Assembly (NCBI RefSeq): GCF_002262875.1
Contig: NZ_NKYE01000020.1
Location: 1 to 64,000, forward strand
DNA: 64,000 nt
Direction: 5' to 3'
DNA from: Amycolatopsis antarctica
Lineage (GTDB): Bacteria; Actinomycetota; Actinomycetes; Mycobacteriales; Pseudonocardiaceae
The notes beneath the pieces are model-generated. The model ran no database searches and was not told the DNA's origin. It worked only from the letters and a program-made list of their open reading frames with translations. Made by a program: the position numbers and the translations under genes. Shown piece after piece: positions 15,666 to 24,580 of the stretch (positions are counted from its first letter, which is position 1; every line of letters begins with the position of its first letter).

Positions 15666-17032
15666 AGTCTACGACCGTGCGGTGACCGGCCGGATTTTGT
15701 CGAGCCGGACCCGGGGTCGGATCGAACTTCCGGCCCGGCGTGACGGGTTCGATGTAGAGCCGTTGTCCCGTGCCGATAGCGCGGGCGAGCATCCCGCGTT
15801 GCCCCGCGAGATCGGCGTCGTCCCATTCGGCGCGTACTTCGTCGGGGTCGATCGCCTCGACCGGCCCGTCTACCCCGCCGGGCAGCGCGTCCCGCTCGGC
15901 CGTCAGCCGCGCGAGGTCTTCCACCAACCGGGCGTTCGACCCGTCGAACGCCGCCAACGTGATTTCTCGCCGGGCGAGCCGGTCCGCCAACGCCTGTTGG
16001 ATGCTCTCGCAGTCCTCGATCTCGCCGCGCACCCCGGCGAGCCGTTCATTGGTGCGGGCGCGGGTCGCCGACACCGCCGACGCGTGTTCCGGGTCCGACA
16101 ACCGCTCGGCTACGAACTCTTCCAGCACCGCGTCTACCCGGCGCACGTTGGCGCTGATCTGCCCGCACCCGCGCCGCTGCTTGTTGCACAGGTACACACT
16201 GCGCGGCCTGCCCTTGCTGTCCACCGACACCGGATGCGCGGACAAGGCCCGGCCGCACCTTCCGCAATGCAGAATCCCCGACGTCAGATAGCGTTCCCCG
16301 TAGGCGCGGCCACGACGTCGGCCGGTCACCAACGCCCGTACCCGGTCCAACACCGCCGGATCAACGATCGTGTCGCCGGGCAGCCGCCCGACCTCCACTC
16401 CTCGTGCTCGATCAACCCCGCGTTGATCCCGCGTATCAGCACATCGCGCACCCCGATCGCCACCCACGTCCGGCCCCACACCGTGCGCAACCCCGCCGCG
16501 TTCCACTCCCGCCCGATCTGCGCATAGGACACCCCCAACACCAACGCCGACGACCCATCCCGCAACGCCTGCCGCTCGGATGCCACCAATTCCGCCGACA
16601 CCACCGGGCGTTCCTCGCCCGACTCCGCGAGCCGGTCACTGTCTTCGCGGGTCAACGGCACATTGCCGTCGAACCCGAACGCACGCGGCCCCCGGTCTTG
16701 CGGCCGGTCTCCCGCAACGTCTGAAACCGGCGCTTCACCCGCCGCGACTTGTCACCGCTGGACTTAGCGGCCTGCGCCACCTCGATCCGCAAAATGAACC
16801 GATTATCGGCACTGGCCAGGTTCCGAGTTCCGTGCGCCGACGCGATCACGAAACCCTGTTCCCCCAACTCGATCAGACGTTCCAAGTCACACGGCTGCCG
16901 GAACAAACGATCGACATGCCAGACCACGATTCCGTCCGATTCGCCGGACTCCACGCGTTCGAGTAGCCGTTCCCACCCCTCCGGCGGACCGAGCGTTTCC
17001 ACGCCGAGAGTCCATCGGACAACGCCTCGCCC

Positions 17033-17056
17033 GTTCGTTCGTTCGTTCGTTCGTTC
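17033..17056. repeat. Tetranucleotide repeat (GTTC)x6 inside recombinase frame
   Basis: Six perfect copies of GTTC (GAAC on the coding strand) lie inside the resolvase domain of the recombinase. In the protein they give an ERTNERTN-type insertion where homologues have a conserved variable loop. Because the unit is not a multiple of three, slipped-strand loss or gain of one unit would shift the frame. Confidence 0.9.
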
Positions 17057-17383
17057 GATGACCTTCGCATTGTCCGCAAGCTGGTCCTCGATCTTTTCCA
17101 ACTCTTCGGTGTTCGGGTTCCACGACAACCGGACGTACGAGTCCAGGACCGGCACCTCACGCACCGGACGACCCCGCCGACCTGCCTTACCCCTGCCTGA
17201 CCTGTTCATACGACCCAAATAGGTCGACAAATGATGGTCCGCTACAGGGCACCCCGTGTCAGGCAATCTCACATGCGGTGGCCAGCCCTCCCCCGATCGC
17301 TCGTCCATACGGGGGCAGCGGAGCGCAGTGTCGACGTACCGCGGCCGGGAGGAGTGGCGGGTGCGGGTGGCCGCGGCTCCGGG

Positions 17384-18148
17384 TCAGTCCGGGGGGCGCT
17401 GGCCGAACCGTCCGCCCGCCGCCGAGACCGGACGCAACGAGGTCACCGTCGGCAGGCCCCGGTCGAGCAGGTCCTCGTCGGTTCCGGGTTCGGCACGGCC
17501 AGGGACGACGGTGGTCGCGACGTCGGTGGCGGGGCCGTCCTCACCGCTCGTCCGGGCCTGCACCACGCCCGCCGAGGACAGCCCGGCATCGGTGAGGGCG
17601 CCCAGTTCGGCCGGCGGCACGTCCGGGACGTTGACGTTCAGGACCGTGCCCGGTTCGGCGCCCAGCAGCGGAGGCAGCGCCGCGGGCAGCAAGGCCGCGG
17701 CGGTGTCCCAGCGCGGCGGGCCGTCGCGGACGACGAGGGAGGCGGCAAGCCCCAGCAGGCCGTTCGCTCCCGCGGTGAGCGCGGCACCGACCGTGCCCGA
17801 GTGCAGCACCGCCCGCCCGGTGTTCGCCCCCCGGTTCACCCCGGACAGCACCACGTCGGGGGCCGGCCCGAAGGTGCCGCCGATCGCCGCCAGCGTGATG
17901 AACGCGGGATGGGCGGTGACGGTGAAGCAGGGGATCCCGTCCAGTCCGTCCAGCGTGGTCTTCTCGACCACGGACCGGCCGTCCTCCGGCACCACGGTCA
18001 GGCCGGCACCGGTGCCGCTGGCTTCCGTGTGCGGGGCGGCGACGGTCACCTCCAGGCCAGCCTCGACGGCGGCGAGGGCGAGCACGACGAGTCCCTCCGA
18101 ACCGATCCCGTCATCGTTGGTGATCAGCGCACGCAACGTTCGTGCCAT
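17384..18148 (-). CDS. surE: SurE-family 5'-nucleotidase/phosphatase
   Basis: The 254-residue protein has the SurE active-site motifs: NDDG at 11-14 for metal binding, VAAPHTEASGTG, and VLSGVNRGANTGRAVLHSGTVGAAL. SurE enzymes dephosphorylate nucleoside monophosphates and some other phosphoesters, usually with divalent metal. The gene lies 5 bp downstream of a PfkB-type kinase gene on the same strand, so they form a two-gene operon. The C-terminal 45 residues are a loose, polar tail. The pairing with a sugar/nucleoside kinase suggests a role in turnover of a phosphorylated sugar or nucleoside rather than general stress survival. Confidence 0.92.
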   Translation of the reverse strand: MARTLRALITNDDGIGSEGLVVLALAAVEAGLEVTVAAPHTEASGTGAGLTVVPEDGRSVVEKTTLDGLDGIPCFTVTAHPAFITLAAIGGTFGPAPDVVLSGVNRGANTGRAVLHSGTVGAALTAGANGLLGLAASLVVRDGPPRWDTAAALLPAALPPLLGAEPGTVLNVNVPDVPPAELGALTDAGLSSAGVVQARTSGEDGPATDVATTVVPGRAEPGTDEDLLDRGLPTVTSLRPVSAAGGRFGQRPPD

Positions 18149-18153
18149 CGGCG

Positions 18154-19095
18154 TCAGCGTCCCTTCGTCCGGTACGGCCGGAGTTCGACCCGCTCGGCGA
18201 GTTCCCGCGCGCCGTCGCCTCCGCTGGTACCCAATCCTCGCCTCGTCACGTTCAACGCGCCCGCCGCGGCGCCGAGCCGGATCGCATCGGTGAGCGATTC
18301 GCCGAGAGTGAGCGAGGCGGCGACCGCCGCCGTCATGGAGTCGCCCGCGCCACGCGGGTCGACCGGGTGCAGGGACGGCATCTCGACCTCGAACACCCGG
18401 TCACCGTCACCGTGGAGCAGCGCCAGCGCCGGCTTGTCGGCACGGGAGACGAGCACCGAGGAGGCGCCACGTTCGCGCAGTGCGTGCATCGCCGCGACGA
18501 GTTGTTCCGGTTCGTCGGCCTCCGCCCTGCCGTCGTCGAGCAGCTCCTCGTGGCTGACCTTGACGAAGTCGAGTCCGCCCGCCAGCACCACGTCGAGTCG
18601 TTCGCCCGCCAGGTCGGCGAGTACCCGGCAGCCGTTGGCGCGCAGGTCGGCGGCGAGCCGGCCGTAGGCCTCGACCGGAACGGTCCGGCCGTCGGCGGGC
18701 CCGCTGAGCAGTACGGTCTCCGAACGCAGCCCCTCCAGCAGGGTGCGCTCGTACAGCGCGTCGAGCTCGTGCCGGGAGATGGCGTCGCCGGGGGCTTCGG
18801 CGATGGAGGTGCGCTGGTCGTCTCGCCGGTCGTGGACGTAACCGCCGTTGCGGGAGAGCACTGTCTCCTCGACCAGCTCGATCCCGTCGGCCTCGATGAG
18901 GTGACGCAACACCGTTCCGGTTTCGCCGCCGAGCGCGGCACAGAGTACGACGGGCACGCCGAGCGAAGCGACCATGCGGGCCTGCCAGAGCCCCTGACCT
19001 CCGGCGTGGATGTGCAGGTCGGCGTCGCCGCCCAGGTTTTCGATGGTGACCGTGAGCTGGGGCGAGGGCGCGAAGACCATGACTCTTTTGTCCAT
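18154..19095 (-). CDS. PfkB-family carbohydrate kinase (1-phosphofructokinase-like)
   Basis: The 313-residue protein has the PfkB fold: an N-terminal GGDADLHIHAGGQGLWQARMVASLG segment of the phosphofructokinase/tagatose kinase group, and the C-terminal anion-hole and catalytic motif DPRGAGDSMTAAVAASL with the catalytic Asp. It phosphorylates a sugar or sugar phosphate with ATP; the substrate is not determined. No fructose PTS gene is near, so a classic FruK role is unlikely. It is the first gene of the surE operon. Confidence 0.85.
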   Translation of the reverse strand: MDKRVMVFAPSPQLTVTIENLGGDADLHIHAGGQGLWQARMVASLGVPVVLCAALGGETGTVLRHLIEADGIELVEETVLSRNGGYVHDRRDDQRTSIAEAPGDAISRHELDALYERTLLEGLRSETVLLSGPADGRTVPVEAYGRLAADLRANGCRVLADLAGERLDVVLAGGLDFVKVSHEELLDDGRAEADEPEQLVAAMHALRERGASSVLVSRADKPALALLHGDGDRVFEVEMPSLHPVDPRGAGDSMTAAVAASLTLGESLTDAIRLGAAAGALNVTRRGLGTSGGDGARELAERVELRPYRTKGR

Positions 19096-19651
19096 CTCGC
19101 ATACCTACCCGGTGGGGCCCGGTTCTAGTCCTGCCGGGTGACAGTGGCGGAGAGAAACCTGTGAACGTCATGGATTCTCGGTGGTGACGCTCCGGCCGGG
19201 GTCGTCGCACGGTGTCAGCACGGCGATCCGGGGATTCCCGTCCGCCGCGGAGCCGAGCGGTACGCGACAGGAGCGGATGACCTGGGTTTTCCGCCCGGTC
19301 GCGACGAGTACTTCTGGACGGCCTGTCGCACACCGGGATCCGTCCCGCCCGGTGGCGGTGAGTCACCAACTTCAGGACGATTCTGGTGCTGGTAAACCGG
19401 TCCTACTTTCGTAGGGTACTGACCTATGTCCAGTTTGTTCTACTTTTGATCGCAACGGTTCCAGCGGATCCCCCTTTCCCGCAATGTACGGGAACGCCGC
19501 CGGAAAACGTGCGGTCGCAGCACGAAATATGTGCCGTGCCCGGTTCCCTGTGATTCTGTTTTCCCGTTTTCCTGCTTGTGCCTGGCAATCCCTTGAATGG
19601 GCGCTCCCCCTGCTGCGCCCATTCCCCGGTGAATCGAAAGAGGATGCCCTG
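19096..19651. other. Intergenic region upstream of the secreted protease
   Basis: About 556 bp separate the divergent kinase gene and the protease gene. I see no coding frame with convincing ribosome site. It contains an inverted repeat CCTAC-TTTC-GTAGG (19402-19415) and a less GC-rich stretch from about 19410 to 19600, likely to hold the protease promoter and a long leader. No terminator-like hairpin was found. Confidence 0.5.
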
Positions 19652-20785
19652 ATGCAACGTAAGAACATCGCGTCCCTGATCGGAATCGCGGCGCTGGCCG
19701 TCGGCTCGACCCTCGCGGCGACCATGCCCGCCTCGGCTGCACCCGCGCCGGGCGAGGCGACCGCCACGGTCGTCGGCGCCATGCAGCGCTCGCTCGGCAT
19801 CACCGCCGAGCAGGCCGAGACGCGCCTGTCGCAGGAAGCGCAGGCCCGTCAGATCAGCGGCGCCGCCGAGTCCGCGGCGGCGGAAGCCTTCGGCGGGTCC
19901 TGGTTCAACGCGCAGTCGGGCAAGCTGACGATCGGTGTCACCAGCGCCGACCGCGCCGACGAGGTACGGGCGACGGGCGCAGAGGCGGCCATCGTGCCCA
20001 ACTCGATCGCGGCACTCGACGCGACGAAGGCCGCGATCGACGCGGCCGCGGGCACCGCCGCCCCGGCCGGGATCACCGGCTGGCACGTCGACCCGACGGC
20101 GAGCACCGTCGTGGTGAACGTGCTGCGGGGTGACACCAGCGCCGAGGCCCTGGCATTCCTCGACACCGCGCGTGCCGCGGGCCCGGTCAGCGTCGTCGAG
20201 ACGACGCAGGCTCCGCGGCCGCTGGCCGACATCATCGGTGGCGACGCCTACTACATCGGCGGCGGCCGCTGCTCGATCGGCTTCGGCGTCGACGGTGGTT
20301 TCGTCTCGGCCGGCCACTGTGGCTCCAGCGGTGACGCTGTGCAGGACGAGAGCGGCACGGAAATGGGCTCCTTCGCCGGATCCTCCTTCCCGGGCGACGA
20401 CTACTCGTACGTCGAGACCAACTCGTCCTTCACCCCGACCTCGACCGTCAACGGCTACGGCGGCGGTGACGTCACCGTCGCGGGCAGCGAGGAAGCCGGT
20501 GTCGGTTCCAGCATCTGCCGTTCCGGTTCCACGACGGGCTGGCAGTGCGGCGAGGTCGAGGCCACCAACCAGACCGTGAACTACGCCGAGGGCACGGTGA
20601 CCGGCCTGACCCAGACCAACGCCTGCGCCGAGCCCGGCGACTCGGGTGGTTCGTGGGTCAGCGGGAACCAGGCCCAGGGCGTCACCTCGGGCGGTTCCGG
20701 CAACTGCTCCTCCGGCGGCACCACGTACTTCCAGCCGGTGAACGAGATCCTGTCCGCCTACGGCCTCTCCCTGGTCACCGGCTGA
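19652..20785 (+). CDS. Secreted S1E serine protease (alpha-lytic protease/streptogrisin type)
   Basis: The 377-residue pre-pro-protein has a signal peptide (to about residue 29), a pro-region of about 165 residues that normally chaperones folding, and a mature chymotrypsin-like domain starting near residue 195. The catalytic triad is His222 (SAGHCGS), Asp250 (GDDYSYV) and Ser331 (EPGDSGGS). Cysteines flank the triad as in secreted actinomycete proteases (RCSIG with GHCG; CRSG with QCG; NACAEPG with GNCSSGG). RBS AAAGAGGA precedes the ATG at 19652; an upstream ATG in frame lacks one. A strong terminator follows at 20809. It probably degrades extracellular protein. Confidence 0.93.
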   Translation: MQRKNIASLIGIAALAVGSTLAATMPASAAPAPGEATATVVGAMQRSLGITAEQAETRLSQEAQARQISGAAESAAAEAFGGSWFNAQSGKLTIGVTSADRADEVRATGAEAAIVPNSIAALDATKAAIDAAAGTAAPAGITGWHVDPTASTVVVNVLRGDTSAEALAFLDTARAAGPVSVVETTQAPRPLADIIGGDAYYIGGGRCSIGFGVDGGFVSAGHCGSSGDAVQDESGTEMGSFAGSSFPGDDYSYVETNSSFTPTSTVNGYGGGDVTVAGSEEAGVGSSICRSGSTTGWQCGEVEATNQTVNYAEGTVTGLTQTNACAEPGDSGGSWVSGNQAQGVTSGGSGNCSSGGTTYFQPVNEILSAYGLSLVTG

Positions 20786-20808
20786 CATCCGGATCGCCTG
20801 ATCGACCG

Positions 20809-20848
20809 CGGCAGCGCGGGTGACGCCCCGGCGTCACCCGCGCTGCCG
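20809..20848 (+). terminator. Perfect 19-bp terminator hairpin after the protease gene
   Basis: The arm 20809-20827 (CGGCAGCGCGGGTGACGCC) pairs perfectly with 20830-20848 across a 2-nt loop, 24 bp after the protease stop codon. No T-run follows, as is usual in high-GC actinomycetes. Confidence 0.85.
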
Positions 20849-20938
20849 TGTCTCGTGCGCCCGTCCTCCCCAGGCTCGACATCGGGAGTCCAGCACGGCA
20901 TTCTGTCCGCCTTGCCGACGAGCTGGACGGAGACCGGA

Positions 20939-21514
20939 ATGACCGAGGTGGTGCTTTTCCACCACGCACAGGGGCTGACCTCCGGGGTGCTCGCCTTCGC
21001 CGAGGACCTGCGCAGGGCCGGGCACGCCGTGCACACACCGGATCTGTTCGAGGGCCGCACTTTCGGCACCGTGCGGGAAGGTGTGGTCCACGCCGGGGAG
21101 ATCGGTTTCGGCGAAATGATCGCCCGCGGGGCCCGGGCGGTCGAGGGGCTGCCCGCGGAACTGGTCTACGCCGGCTTCTCGATGGGAGTGCTCTCGGCCC
21201 AGAATCTTGCGCAGACCCGCGCGGGCGCGGCCGGGGCCCTGCTCTTCGAGTCCTGCGTACCCACCGCGGAGTTCAGCCCGGCCTGGCCTTCCGGGGTGCC
21301 GGTGCAGATCCACGGCATGGACGCCGATCCGATCTTCGCCGGCGAGGGCGACATCGACGCCGCGCGGACACTCGTCGAGGAGGTCGCGGACGCGGAACTG
21401 TTCCTGTATCCGGGCGAGCGGCACCTGTTCGCGGACAGGTCACTGCCGTCCTACGACGCGGACGCGAGCGCGCTGCTGACCGAGCGGGTACTCGGCTTCC
21501 TCGGCGCACGGTGA
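20939..21514 (+). CDS. Dienelactone hydrolase-family alpha/beta hydrolase
   Basis: The 191-residue protein matches the small DLH-like group: EVVLFHHAQGLTSGVLAFAEDLRRAGH at the N-terminus, nucleophile Ser in GFSMG where classic dienelactone hydrolase has Cys, an Asp in HGMDADP and a His in GERHLFAD. Such proteins hydrolyse esters or lactones; substrate unknown. GGAG about 9 nt upstream supports the ATG at 20939 over an in-frame ATG at 20855 that lies just after the terminator. Confidence 0.85.
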   Translation: MTEVVLFHHAQGLTSGVLAFAEDLRRAGHAVHTPDLFEGRTFGTVREGVVHAGEIGFGEMIARGARAVEGLPAELVYAGFSMGVLSAQNLAQTRAGAAGALLFESCVPTAEFSPAWPSGVPVQIHGMDADPIFAGEGDIDAARTLVEEVADAELFLYPGERHLFADRSLPSYDADASALLTERVLGFLGAR

Positions 21515-21688
21515 CCTGGGCCTGGATTCACGACCTCAGCCCGTAGAAGGACAGAGTGCCAGAGGGCCACGAGGGTTCGGGGCCGGTTGTCCTGGCGACG
21601 GGGCAGGGACCACGGCATCCCGCGAGCCGCGGTGGATCGTTCACCGGAAGGCTCGGCAATCCGGCGACGGCAGGCTAGGTTGACGGTC

Positions 21689-22372
21689 ATGAAGACACGC
21701 GCCGCCGTCGTTCTCGCCGCCATCACCGGAATGCTGCTCACCGGGGCCCTGCCCGCCGGTGCGTCACCGGCCGGACCGTCCGCCGTCTCGCCCGCGACCG
21801 GTCTGCCGGGGCTCGCCCGCTGCGAGTACACCCCCACCCCGGACCTGCCCGCGGCGAAGCCGGTACTGCGCCCACTGCCGATCGCCCCGGCACGCGGCAG
21901 CGCGACGCTGCGGATGTCGACGAACTACGGCACGGTCGAGATGGAGCTGGACCGGAAGAACGCGCCGTGCGGGGTGAACAATTTCGTCTCCCTTGCCGTA
22001 CAACGTTTCTACCACCACACGCAGTGCTTCCGGCTGAGCGATTCGGCACGCCTCGGGGTGCTGCAGTGCGGCGACATCTACGAGGTGGAGAAAGGCGGCC
22101 CGGGGTACCGGTTCGACGACGAGGTGACCGGCGCCGAGACGTACCCCCGCGGCACGGTCGCCATCGGCAACCAGGGCCCCGGAACCAACGGCAGCCAGTT
22201 CTTCGTCGTGCACTCCTTCGCCAACATCGATCCGAAGTACACGGTGCTGGGCCGGGTGACCCGCGGCATCGAGGTACTCGACCGGATCGTCGAGGCGGGC
22301 ATCGCGGACGGTGCCGACGACGGCGCGCCGGCGAAGCCGGTGCGGATCCACCGCGTCACCTACGGCTGGTGA
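21689..22372 (+). CDS. Secreted cyclophilin-type peptidyl-prolyl cis-trans isomerase
   Basis: The 227-residue protein has a signal peptide (LAAITGMLLTGALPAGA) and a cyclophilin domain from about residue 70: MSTNYGTVEMELDRKNAPCGVNNF, GGPGYRFDDEV, and NQGPGTNGSQFFVVHS. It catalyses prolyl isomerisation outside the membrane, helping fold exported proteins. The cyclosporin-binding Trp position is not visible, as is common in bacterial forms. The start is ATG 21689; the ribosome site is weak. It converges on the next small gene with 7 bp between stop codons. Confidence 0.88.
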   Translation: MKTRAAVVLAAITGMLLTGALPAGASPAGPSAVSPATGLPGLARCEYTPTPDLPAAKPVLRPLPIAPARGSATLRMSTNYGTVEMELDRKNAPCGVNNFVSLAVQRFYHHTQCFRLSDSARLGVLQCGDIYEVEKGGPGYRFDDEVTGAETYPRGTVAIGNQGPGTNGSQFFVVHSFANIDPKYTVLGRVTRGIEVLDRIVEAGIADGADDGAPAKPVRIHRVTYGW

Positions 22373-22379
22373 CCAGTGC

Positions 22380-22793
22380 TCAGGCGGGTTCGCGCAGGCG
22401 AGCCCAGGCGACGAGGTCGCCGGTGCATCCGGTGGCGACACCCCGTTCGGCGCTGAGCCCGGCGATGAGCCCCCTGGCCGGCGCGCAGTACCGGTGATCG
22501 CAGGACAGCACGTCCTGCTCGGGCACGTCCCCGGCGAGTGAGACCTCGACCCGGGGCGTGTCGGCGGCGCGGAATCCCACCGCGACCCGTCCGGTGCGCA
22601 TGGCGTGCAGGTCGAGGAAGGCACACAGCTCGGACGCCAGGAGCTGGGTGTCGGGTACCAGTACCGCGGGCTGGTCGGCCAGCGTCGTGGCCACCCATCC
22701 GCGCAGGCTGGCGGGGCTGTCCGCGAAGGAGTCGAACATCCCACTGTGCCAGCGGATACCGTTGTCGTCGACGAAGCGCTGTTGCTGGGCCAC
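22380..22793 (-). CDS. Hypothetical protein, possible degenerate HATPase (RsbW-like)
   Basis: The 137-residue product has no clear family. The middle (DTQLLASELCAFLDLHAMRTGRVAVGF, then RVEVSLAGD) resembles the N-box region of small anti-sigma/Spo0F-like histidine kinases (usually LLVSELVTNALRHA), but the catalytic Asn is absent and no glycine box is present. It may be a degenerate, non-ATP-binding relative. Eight cysteines/aromatic residues at the end (SCDHRYCAP, GCTGD) could bind a metal. Divergent from the hydroxyacyl-CoA dehydrogenase gene. Confidence 0.5.
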   Translation of the reverse strand: MAQQQRFVDDNGIRWHSGMFDSFADSPASLRGWVATTLADQPAVLVPDTQLLASELCAFLDLHAMRTGRVAVGFRAADTPRVEVSLAGDVPEQDVLSCDHRYCAPARGLIAGLSAERGVATGCTGDLVAWARLREPA

Positions 22794-23031
22794 GTACCCT
22801 CTCCGCGTTGGTCACGGCGCCGTCCCCCGGTGGTCCGGCGCGAGTCGGCCGCGCACGGCCACCGGACCAACTACCCACTCGGTCCCGATCTCATGCATCG
22901 GATTCGCGACGGGGCTGATCGATCCGGCGGAGGGTCTTCCACGTCGCGGAACGGTCCCCCGTCCCCGAGCGCGTATACCGTCACAGGGCCAGCGCGGATG
23001 GACAGCGCAGACGAGGAACCGAGGAGTTTTC

Positions 23032-24555
23032 GTGCACATCAGGGTCATCGGCGCCGGGGTGATGGGCCGCGGGATCGCACAGTGGGCGGTCACCGGCGGG
23101 CACACCGTCGAGCTCGGCGACGCGCGGGCCGACGCCGTCGGCGAGGCGTGTGAGTTCGTCCGGGGCATGCTGTCGCGGGCGGTGGACAAGGGCCGGATGA
23201 GCGCGGACGAGGCGGCGGCCGCCGTCGCGCGCCTGCGTCCGCTCGACTCCCCCTGGGCCCCCGGTGCCGAGGTGGAACTGGTGATCGAAGCGGTACGGGA
23301 GGACCTGGACACGAAGGCCGAGGTGTTCACCCGGCTCGCCGAGGCGCTGCCGGAGAGCACCATCTTCGCCACCAACACCTCCTCCATCCCGGTCACCCGG
23401 ATCGCCGCCCGGCTGGACGATCCGACCCGGCTGGCGGGCCTGCACTTCTTCAACCCGGTACCGCTGATGCGGATCGTCGAGATCGTCCCCGGCGCCCGTA
23501 CCCGGGACGGGATCCCCGCGGTCCTCGCCGAACTCGTCGAGGGCTGCGGGCACCGGGCCGTCCTCGTGTCGGACACCCCCGGTTTCCTGGTCAACCACGC
23601 CGGACGGGGGCTGGTCACCGAGGCGCTCGCGGTGCTGGAGGAGTCCGTCGCCGATGTCGCCGGGATCGACCGGATCGCCCGCGAGGTCCTCGGGCTGCGG
23701 ATGGGGCCGTTCGAGCTGATGGACCTCACCGGACTCGACGTCACGGCGGCCGTCATCGACTCGGTGTGGGACGGTTTCCGCCACTCCGATCGGCTCCGGC
23801 CCTCCTTCCTCACCCCGAACCGGGTCGCCGCCGGCCTGCACGGCCGCAAGACCGGGGCGGGTTTCTACGACCACGCGGACGGGGTCCGCACGGCCGCCTC
23901 CGCCGAGGAGGAGCCGGTGTCCGGCGACGGGGACCGGCCGTGCCTGGTGCACGGCACAGGGCCGGAGGCCGACGAGCTGCGCGCGGCCCTCGACTCCGCG
24001 GGGGTGCCCCGCGCCGCCGACCCGGCCGCGGACGCCACGCTGGTCCTGGTGCCGGTGTGGGGCGGCACGGTCGCCGAGGCCGTCGCGGCGCACGGCCTGC
24101 CCCCGGAGCGCACGGTCGGCGTGGATCCACTGTCCGTGCCCACCGGCAGGCGGGTGCTGGCGGCGACCCCGGCCAGTTCGCCGGAGGCCGTGCGTGACGC
24201 CCGCGCGGTGCTGGCCCGCGGCGCGGACCCCGGCACCGCGGCGGCGGTCACCGTGGTCCGGGACGCGCACGGCAGCGTGGCGCAGCGGCTGCTGGCCTCG
24301 ATCGTGGGCGTGGCCGCCTCCATCGCCGAACGCGGGCTCGCCGCGCCGGAGGACGTCGACGCCGCCGTCACCACCGCCCTCGGCTACCCGCACGGCCCGC
24401 TGACCTGGGGTGACCGGGTGGGCGCTGCCCGTCTCCTCGTCCTGCAGTCCGCGCTGTTCGCGAGCACCGGTGACCCGCGCTACCGGCCGACCCGCTGGGT
24501 GACCGAGCGCGCCCGGCTCGGCCTGCCGCTGACCGCTCCGGCATACCCGCTCTGA
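23032..24555 (+). CDS. 3-hydroxyacyl-CoA dehydrogenase (PaaH/PaaC-like, two-domain)
   Basis: The 507-residue protein begins with an NAD-binding Rossmann motif (VIGAGVMGRGIAQWA), has the catalytic region LVIEAVREDLDTKAEVF and TNTSSIPVTRIAAR, LHFFNPVPLMRIVEI and the helical domain DTPGFLVNHAGRG. A second, diverged C-terminal dehydrogenase-like domain (about residues 310-505, PHGPLTWGDRVG) makes it longer than simple 3-hydroxybutyryl-CoA dehydrogenases (about 285 residues) and like the PaaC/PaaH group that oxidises 3-hydroxyadipyl-CoA in phenylacetate catabolism. No other paa gene is in the window. GTG start with CGAGGAG 5-8 nt upstream. The acyl-CoA dehydrogenase gene follows after 25 bp in one operon. 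Confidence 0.88.
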   Translation: MHIRVIGAGVMGRGIAQWAVTGGHTVELGDARADAVGEACEFVRGMLSRAVDKGRMSADEAAAAVARLRPLDSPWAPGAEVELVIEAVREDLDTKAEVFTRLAEALPESTIFATNTSSIPVTRIAARLDDPTRLAGLHFFNPVPLMRIVEIVPGARTRDGIPAVLAELVEGCGHRAVLVSDTPGFLVNHAGRGLVTEALAVLEESVADVAGIDRIAREVLGLRMGPFELMDLTGLDVTAAVIDSVWDGFRHSDRLRPSFLTPNRVAAGLHGRKTGAGFYDHADGVRTAASAEEEPVSGDGDRPCLVHGTGPEADELRAALDSAGVPRAADPAADATLVLVPVWGGTVAEAVAAHGLPPERTVGVDPLSVPTGRRVLAATPASSPEAVRDARAVLARGADPGTAAAVTVVRDAHGSVAQRLLASIVGVAASIAERGLAAPEDVDAAVTTALGYPHGPLTWGDRVGAARLLVLQSALFASTGDPRYRPTRWVTERARLGLPLTAPAYPL

Positions 24556-24580
24556 GTCGTCTCATCGAGGAGGAAACCCC

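Larger units (their letters stand above)
15457..17209 (-). pseudogene. Large serine recombinase (integrase), two frameshifts
   Basis: Three consecutive minus-strand frames together encode a large serine recombinase. The N-terminal resolvase domain (from 17209) has the catalytic Ser in SYVRLSWNP and the downstream HVDRLFRQPCDLE and FILRIEVAQA motifs. The frame is lost near 16688, where GRKTGGR should continue as AFGFDGN. The Recombinase domain resumes (NVPLTRED, WNAAGLRT, INAGLIEHE) and the frame is lost again near 16400. The zinc ribbon (ILHCGRCGRALSAH and CNKQRRGCGQ) and coiled-coil follow. After RLYIEPVTPGRKFDP the frame runs on through repeat copy 2 to 15457, so the true stop is probably near 15690. 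The N-terminal domain contains a GAAC tetranucleotide run. Both shifts look like single-base losses. The gene is probably dead, or the assembly has errors. Confidence 0.8.
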
